40,611 nucleotides of DNA from a virus. Made by a program: the position numbers and the translations under genes. The stretch covers positions 1 to 40,611 of IMG/VR virus record IMGVR_UViG_3300036832_001037; one strand, 5' to 3'. The number at the start of each line of letters is the position of its first letter. Position 1 is the first letter of the stretch. Under the pieces are notes generated by a model. That model made no database searches and was not told the DNA's origin. It was given only the letters and a program-made list of their open reading frames with translations. This document shows, one piece after another, positions 37,093 to 40,611 of the stretch.

Positions 37093-37170
37093 AGGGGGAA
37101 ACGTATCCTGTCGTCAGGACAGACGTCACGCAAATAGAGGCCGGCAAGTCGCTAACTGCATGGTTTTTTC
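37093..37170 (-). promoter_or_regulatory. Spacer with CGACAGGA element, recombination operon start
   Basis: The 78-bp gap holds overlapping inverted repeats TCCTGACGACAGGA and CTGTCCTGACGACAG at ~37100-37120 and a T6 run (plus strand) near 37163. A promoter or operator for the annealase operon is likely; no clear -10 box. Confidence 0.5.
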
Positions 37171-37350
37171 TTAGAGCGCGAGCCAGCCGAAGGCGGCGAA
37201 CGCGACGGCGAGCCAGCCGAGCGTCATCGCGTAGGGGGAGGCGGTCTCTCGGGGCGCCGATGCGAGGGCGGCGAGGACGGCGAGGATGACGGCGATGAGC
37301 AGGCAGACGTCTGAGAGGTCGGCGTGCCCACGCAGGATGACGGCGAGCAT
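37171..37350 (-). CDS. Two-span membrane protein, holin candidate, 59 residues
   Basis: ATG at 37350, AGGAG six nt upstream. Spans at ~17-31 (CLLIAVILAVLAALA) and ~42-58 (MTLGWLAVAFAAFGWLA) with a short polar link. It lies two genes after the endolysin, in order endolysin - small protein - this gene. This makes it the best holin candidate by neighbourhood. Confidence 0.65.
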   Translation of the reverse strand: MLAVILRGHADLSDVCLLIAVILAVLAALASAPRETASPYAMTLGWLAVAFAAFGWLAL

Positions 37351-37358
37351 TGGGGCTC

Positions 37359-37535
37359 CTACTGTGCGTCGGGGAGCCCGTCGTCCAGCGGCTCCGTGTT
37401 GGCGGTCAGGGTGTCTTCGGCGTTGATCGCGGCCAGCGCGGCTTGGGTCCGGCGGTCGGCTTGGCGCAGGCCGCGCTCGCCGAGCATCGCGTCGTTGCCG
37501 TCGCGGCGGGTTTGGGTGATGGCGGGCTCGGTCAC
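37359..37535 (-). CDS. Small protein between endolysin and holin candidate, 58 residues
   Basis: GTG at 37535 overlaps the endolysin stop (GTGA); stop at 37359. Product starts VTEPAITQTRRDGNDAMLGE and is charged and helical with an acidic end. No family recognised; may be a lysis accessory. Confidence 0.62.
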   Translation of the reverse strand: MTEPAITQTRRDGNDAMLGERGLRQADRRTQAALAAINAEDTLTANTEPLDDGLPDAQ

Positions 37536-38596
37536 GATGGGTAGTCCACGAGCGCCCAGCCCACGATGTCTGCGCGCGGTCGGTGTTTCTCGGCGACGCA
37601 GCCGCCGTTGAACTGGGAGCCCTCTGAGCCGGGGCTCGTGTTGCCCTCGATCGTGTGGCAGACATCATCTGAGTCGACCACCATGCCGACGTGGCAGGTC
37701 GAGCAGGAGATCACGGCGAGGTCGCCGCGCAGGACGTCGCTCGGGTCGGTCGTCCAGCCCCGGAACATCCCCTGAGCCGACTGGGCCATCGACATGATGT
37801 ATTGGACGGCGGCTGAGCTTGAGCCCTTGACTCCGGCATCCCAAGCCATGCACGTCGCGAAGCAAGCGCACCACGGGACGCCGCTTGAGCCGTAGACGCG
37901 GTTCTCCCAGCCGTCGGGTTGCGGGGATCCCCGATTGGAGTCGGGTGGCTTCTCGGTGACGCCGAGGTACTTGCGGCAGTTGGAGACGGCCTGGGCGCGG
38001 GCGCTCGTGGCGTTGGACGTCGGGTTGCTCGCGCCGGTGCGGTCGTCGTGGCTGGCGGACCACTGGTCGTAGGCGTCGCCGGTCTTGGTGGCGATGCAGA
38101 GGTTGTCGTAGCGCAGCGGGCGGTCGGCGCTCGCGTCGCCGTCGGGGTCGTTTATGAGGTGCCAGACCTGCTTGCGGCGGGCGGTGAGCCAGTCGGCGTT
38201 TGACTGGCGCCAGTCCTTCGTCGCGGCGTCGACCGATGACTGGTTCCACCACATCATGCGCTCGGCGATCTTGACCTTTTCGGTCGGCGTGCCGCCGTTG
38301 GTCGGGAGCTGGCAGATGTCGTGCGGCGAGCCGGTGTTCAGCGACTCGTCCTTGAGCATGTCGTAGCGGGCCTGGCGGTTGTTGACGCCCCAGCCGTTGC
38401 CGTCGCCGCCCTCAGACTTCGGCTGGGCGGCGCGCCAAATCTGCTTGCGCTGGTTGACGAGCCAGTCGCGGGATTCGGCTCGGGCCTGGTCCTGGCCGTC
38501 GGTGAAGCCCGACCAGTCGGAGAGCTGGCGCAGGCGGGTGTACAGATTCCAGTAGCACTTCTCGTCGGTCGTGAGCTTGTCGTAGCTATCGGCCAC
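37532..38596 (-). CDS. CHAP-domain endolysin with duplicated N-terminal module, 354 residues
   Basis: GTG at 38596; overlaps the upstream gene by 11 nt. C-terminal CHAP amidase/peptidase domain with C243 (PWCACFAT), H302 (CHVGMVVD) and E317/N319 (IEGN). The first ~190 residues contain two related modules, each with W-L-x4-RKQ-[IV]-W (~46-54 and 136-145) followed by a RYD segment: a likely wall-binding duplication. Cuts host peptidoglycan at the end of infection, or from the virion. Confidence 0.85.
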   Translation of the reverse strand: MADSYDKLTTDEKCYWNLYTRLRQLSDWSGFTDGQDQARAESRDWLVNQRKQIWRAAQPKSEGGDGNGWGVNNRQARYDMLKDESLNTGSPHDICQLPTNGGTPTEKVKIAERMMWWNQSSVDAATKDWRQSNADWLTARRKQVWHLINDPDGDASADRPLRYDNLCIATKTGDAYDQWSASHDDRTGASNPTSNATSARAQAVSNCRKYLGVTEKPPDSNRGSPQPDGWENRVYGSSGVPWCACFATCMAWDAGVKGSSSAAVQYIMSMAQSAQGMFRGWTTDPSDVLRGDLAVISCSTCHVGMVVDSDDVCHTIEGNTSPGSEGSQFNGGCVAEKHRPRADIVGWALVDYPS

Positions 38597-38789
38597 GGCG
38601 AAGCATTCGGGTGGCGCGGTTGCGGACGGCGGCTCGGTCGCGGGCGCTCATGCCCTGGGCTCGGGGGAGCATCTGCAGGGCGAGGCGGGCGTGCTTGCGG
38701 TCGGGCATCGGGAAGCGGCCGGACGGGTGGCCCTTGGATGGCGGGATCGTGGCCGACTGGCGTCGTGCGAGGGCCACGAGGGCGCCCAC
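38586..38789 (-). CDS. Small basic protein, 67 residues
   Basis: GTG at 38789 (1-nt overlap with the previous stop). Arg/Ala-rich; an inner ATG giving MPDRKHARLALQMLPRAQGM is a possible alternative start. No family recognised. Confidence 0.55.
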   Translation of the reverse strand: MGALVALARRQSATIPPSKGHPSGRFPMPDRKHARLALQMLPRAQGMSARDRAAVRNRATRMLRRGR

Positions 38790-39136
38790 TACTTCTTCTT
38801 CCGGCCGTTGGGGCGCAGGGCGTTCTTGGCGGCGGTCTCGAAGATCGACAGGCTCGCCGTCTTGGGGCCGCTGGACTTCGGGGCCGGGCGGTCGGTGACG
38901 CCGGGCAGCGACGTCGGTGCCACCTTGCCCTTGGGGGTCGGGTTGGGGTTGGCGGCGGCGGAGCGGTTGAACGACGTGCGCGGCGGGGTTGGGGCGGCCG
39001 GGGCGTTGGGGAGCGTCGTCTTGGGGAGCGTCGTCTTGGGGATGACGCTGTGGGCGATCGTGCCGGGTGCCTTGGCCTTGGTGACGGCGGGCGAGGCGCC
39101 GGGGTACTTGTTCCCGAGGGTGCCGGTGCGTCGCAT
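38789..39136 (-). CDS. Pro/Lys/Thr-rich protein, 115 residues
   Basis: ATG at 39136. Low-complexity with an exact small repeat PKTTLPKTTLPN, basic end (RPNGRKKK). Likely disordered. Near the lysin genes; may be a minor virion protein. Confidence 0.58.
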   Translation of the reverse strand: MRRTGTLGNKYPGASPAVTKAKAPGTIAHSVIPKTTLPKTTLPNAPAAPTPPRTSFNRSAAANPNPTPKGKVAPTSLPGVTDRPAPKSSGPKTASLSIFETAAKNALRPNGRKKK

Positions 39137-39396
39137 CAGGAGCCCATCGCGCCGGGCTGGCAGTCGGGGGCCATCGCGCCGCTGAGACCGGCGCCGGGCT
39201 TGGCGTGCGTGGTGCCCGACTGGGCCATGTTGCGGGTCTTGGGCGTTGCGCCCGCTGCTCCGTGGGGCCGAGCCGAGCCGGGCTTGTGGTTCTGGGCCGG
39301 GTGGCCTTGGGTCTGGGGACGGTGGCTGGCCTGGGCGTTGGGCTGCATCGGCCCGTCGCGGTGTCCCTCTTGGCTGAACTTTCGTGCGACTGCCAT
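39136..39396 (-). CDS. Gln/His/Pro/Gly-rich protein, 86 residues
   Basis: ATG at 39396 with GGAG five nt upstream. Disordered, with short Q-x-H-x-P repeats. No family recognised. Confidence 0.58.
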   Translation of the reverse strand: MAVARKFSQEGHRDGPMQPNAQASHRPQTQGHPAQNHKPGSARPHGAAGATPKTRNMAQSGTTHAKPGAGLSGAMAPDCQPGAMGS

Positions 39397-39439
39397 CAGG
39401 TCTCCAATTGTCGCGTGTCGCTAGGACAGGACCGAAACT

Positions 39440-40611
39440 CTACCGTCGGTAGGTGGGTCGGGCGATGCCGGTCCATGCGCCGGGCTGGTAGACGCGCTTG
39501 GCGACGCCGCCGGAGCCGTTGGCGTTGCCCTCGATGACGATGATCCCGCCGTTGGCGGTGCGGCCGTCCACGAAACCGACGTGCTCGCCGCCGCGCATGA
39601 TGAGGTCGCCCTTGCGGGCCTGGGAGGTTGGGAGGATCCCGCGCTGGTAGCCGTTGGTTCCGGCGTGCGCCCACTGGGCGATCTGGGAGACCGAGGCGGT
39701 ACGCGCGGCGGTCGGAGCGCCACCGTGGACGGCGGCGGTCGTGGCGAAGATCGCGCACCACGGCTCGCCCTTCATGCCCACGCGAGCTTCGAGGCTGTTG
39801 AGCTGGGAGCCCTGGTTTGAGCCCTGGTTCTCGGCGTAGTGGCCGACGTGGCTGTTGGCGAAGCTCGATGCGCGGTTGGCTCCGGCGCGCTGGGTGGCGA
39901 CGTGGCCTCCGGCGCTGGCTGCCGTCGCTGTCGGTTGGCTGTTCGTCGCTGTCGGTTGGCTGTTCGTCGTCGTCGTCCTGGTCGTCGTCGTCGGCTGCTG
40001 GATCGCCGAGAGGGACGCGAGCTGCGATGCGACGTCGGGCTGCTGGGTCTGCGCGGGGGCTTGGACCGAGCCGGGCGTGAGACCACCGGCGAGGTACTTG
40101 CTCGTGCCGGGGTTGAAGCTGGTCGGCGCGACCTGCTGGGTCTGCTGGGCGGGTTGCAGGGCGTCGATGAGGTCGGAGAGGCCCTGGGGCGCCGCGCTCG
40201 TGGTCGCGACGGACTTGGTTGCGGTCGGGGTCGAGACGCGGGCCATCGAGGCTTTCGTCGTCGCCGGGGCCGAGGCGCTGCCGCCGATGTTGTGCAGGCC
40301 GCGCGTCTGGCTGACGAGCTGGGGCAGCGACGATTCGCCGCCTGAGGCCCAACCGGAGCCTTGGATGGCGTGAATCTGATCGCCGACTGATCCGCCGACG
40401 GTCTTGAGGATCTGGCGGATGCCGGGGCTCGCGCCGTACTTCTGGCCCTTGAGGAACGCGGCGGTGTTGGCGGCGGCGCCGGTTGGCGATTTCCAGCTTC
40501 GGTCGTTGACGAGCGAGAGGGGGCCGCTGTCGGTGACGCCGACGTTCAGGAAGTTGTAATCGTTGCGCCCGGCGGGCTTGGATCGGGTGCCCTCCTCGTT
40601 GGCGACCCAGC
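39440..40611 (-). CDS. Virion lysin: lysozyme-like domain plus CHAP domain, 418 residues (starts at 212 across the join)
   Basis: The 3' part of the gene that starts at 212. Numbering the full protein from GTG 212: lysozyme-like domain ~1-140, a Thr/Gln/Ser-rich linker ~180-270 containing a TNSQPTA repeat, and a C-terminal CHAP domain with C314 (EPWCAIFATT), H372 (GEHVGFVDG) and E389 (IEGNANG). Two enzyme domains that cut glycan and peptide parts of peptidoglycan fit a wall-opening virion enzyme. It is the second CHAP enzyme of this phage. The copy beyond 40484 duplicates 1-127. Confidence 0.85.
   Translation of the reverse strand, partial: WVANEEGTRSKPAGRNDYNFLNVGVTDSGPLSLVNDRSWKSPTGAAANTAAFLKGQKYGASPGIRQILKTVGGSVGDQIHAIQGSGWASGGESSLPQLVSQTRGLHNIGGSASAPATTKASMARVSTPTATKSVATTSAAPQGLSDLIDALQPAQQTQQVAPTSFNPGTSKYLAGGLTPGSVQAPAQTQQPDVASQLASLSAIQQPTTTTRTTTTNSQPTATNSQPTATAASAGGHVATQRAGANRASSFANSHVGHYAENQGSNQGSQLNSLEARVGMKGEPWCAIFATTAAVHGGAPTAARTASVSQIAQWAHAGTNGYQRGILPTSQARKGDLIMRGGEHVGFVDGRTANGGIIVIEGNANGSGGVAKRVYQPGAWTGIARPTYRR

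Noticed and set aside
1-40611. tRNA genes, CRISPR arrays, insertion sequences
   Set aside because: No cloverleaf with CCA-type ends, no regular repeat-spacer array and no transposase were seen on either strand by eye; a tRNA scan would be needed to be certain.

Overview
The window is one complete circular genome seen as a linear contig. Bases 1-127 repeat exactly at 40485-40611, so the unit is 40,484 bp and one gene crosses the join. It is a GC-rich temperate tailed phage (or integrated/circular prophage form). A short tail (podovirus-like) is inferred from an adaptor and a nozzle-like protein followed directly by internal-protein genes, with no tape-measure or tail-tube gene recognised. Codon bias, the many GTG starts and the accessory families suggest an actinobacterial host; this is inference only.

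Layout. (1) 676-15981, minus: virion module, read right to left: small protein, portal, two small proteins, scaffold, SU10/DUF5309-type capsid protein, hairpin-rich spacer, adaptor, nozzle-like tail protein, two fibre-like proteins, two Ala/Gln-rich proteins that share an N-terminus, a 1481-residue internal protein and a 25-residue membrane peptide. It ends at a strong terminator at 249-288. (2) 16049-18147, plus: a CCHC zinc-finger protein and the large terminase, divergent from the virion module across a 12-bp inverted repeat. (3) 18056-20911, minus: holin-like protein, acidic protein, Cro/CI-type repressor, probable attP region and tyrosine integrase. (4) 20946-27299, minus: about 19 tiny genes (55-165 codons), most joined by ATGA or GTGA overlaps, including an Xis-like protein, a SLOG/YspA-like protein, two ribbon-helix-helix proteins and several zinc-binding proteins. 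One gene is frameshifted. (5) 27662-28303, minus: a probable DNA-binding protein. (6) 28456-32523, plus: an accessory cassette of ten genes including an ArdC-type antirestriction protein. (7) 32520-39396 and on across the join to 212, minus: a RuvC-like resolvase, RlpA-like protein, HNH nuclease, Cas4/AddB-like Fe-S exonuclease, Rad52-type annealing protein, a holin candidate and two CHAP enzymes. No polymerase, primase or helicase was recognised.

The most notable part is the plus-strand cassette. Each transcriptional unit starts with a near-identical leader, ATCGAGAGGATC, 2-6 nt before the start codon. Each of the five gaps between units carries a structured RNA directly after the stop codon. 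Two of these (29821-29884 and 31138-31201, each 64 nt) match every core position of a type II hammerhead ribozyme. The other three (from 28874, 30158 and 31682) form one conserved stem family with compensatory changes. I read this as a modular operon whose mRNA is cut into separately translated pieces. The same leader precedes the integrase on the opposite strand.

Two other regulatory systems appear. One is a 15-16 bp CGTACG-rich site in four copies around the ribbon-helix-helix and xis/int genes. The other is a CGACAGGA element found at most of the probable transcription starts.
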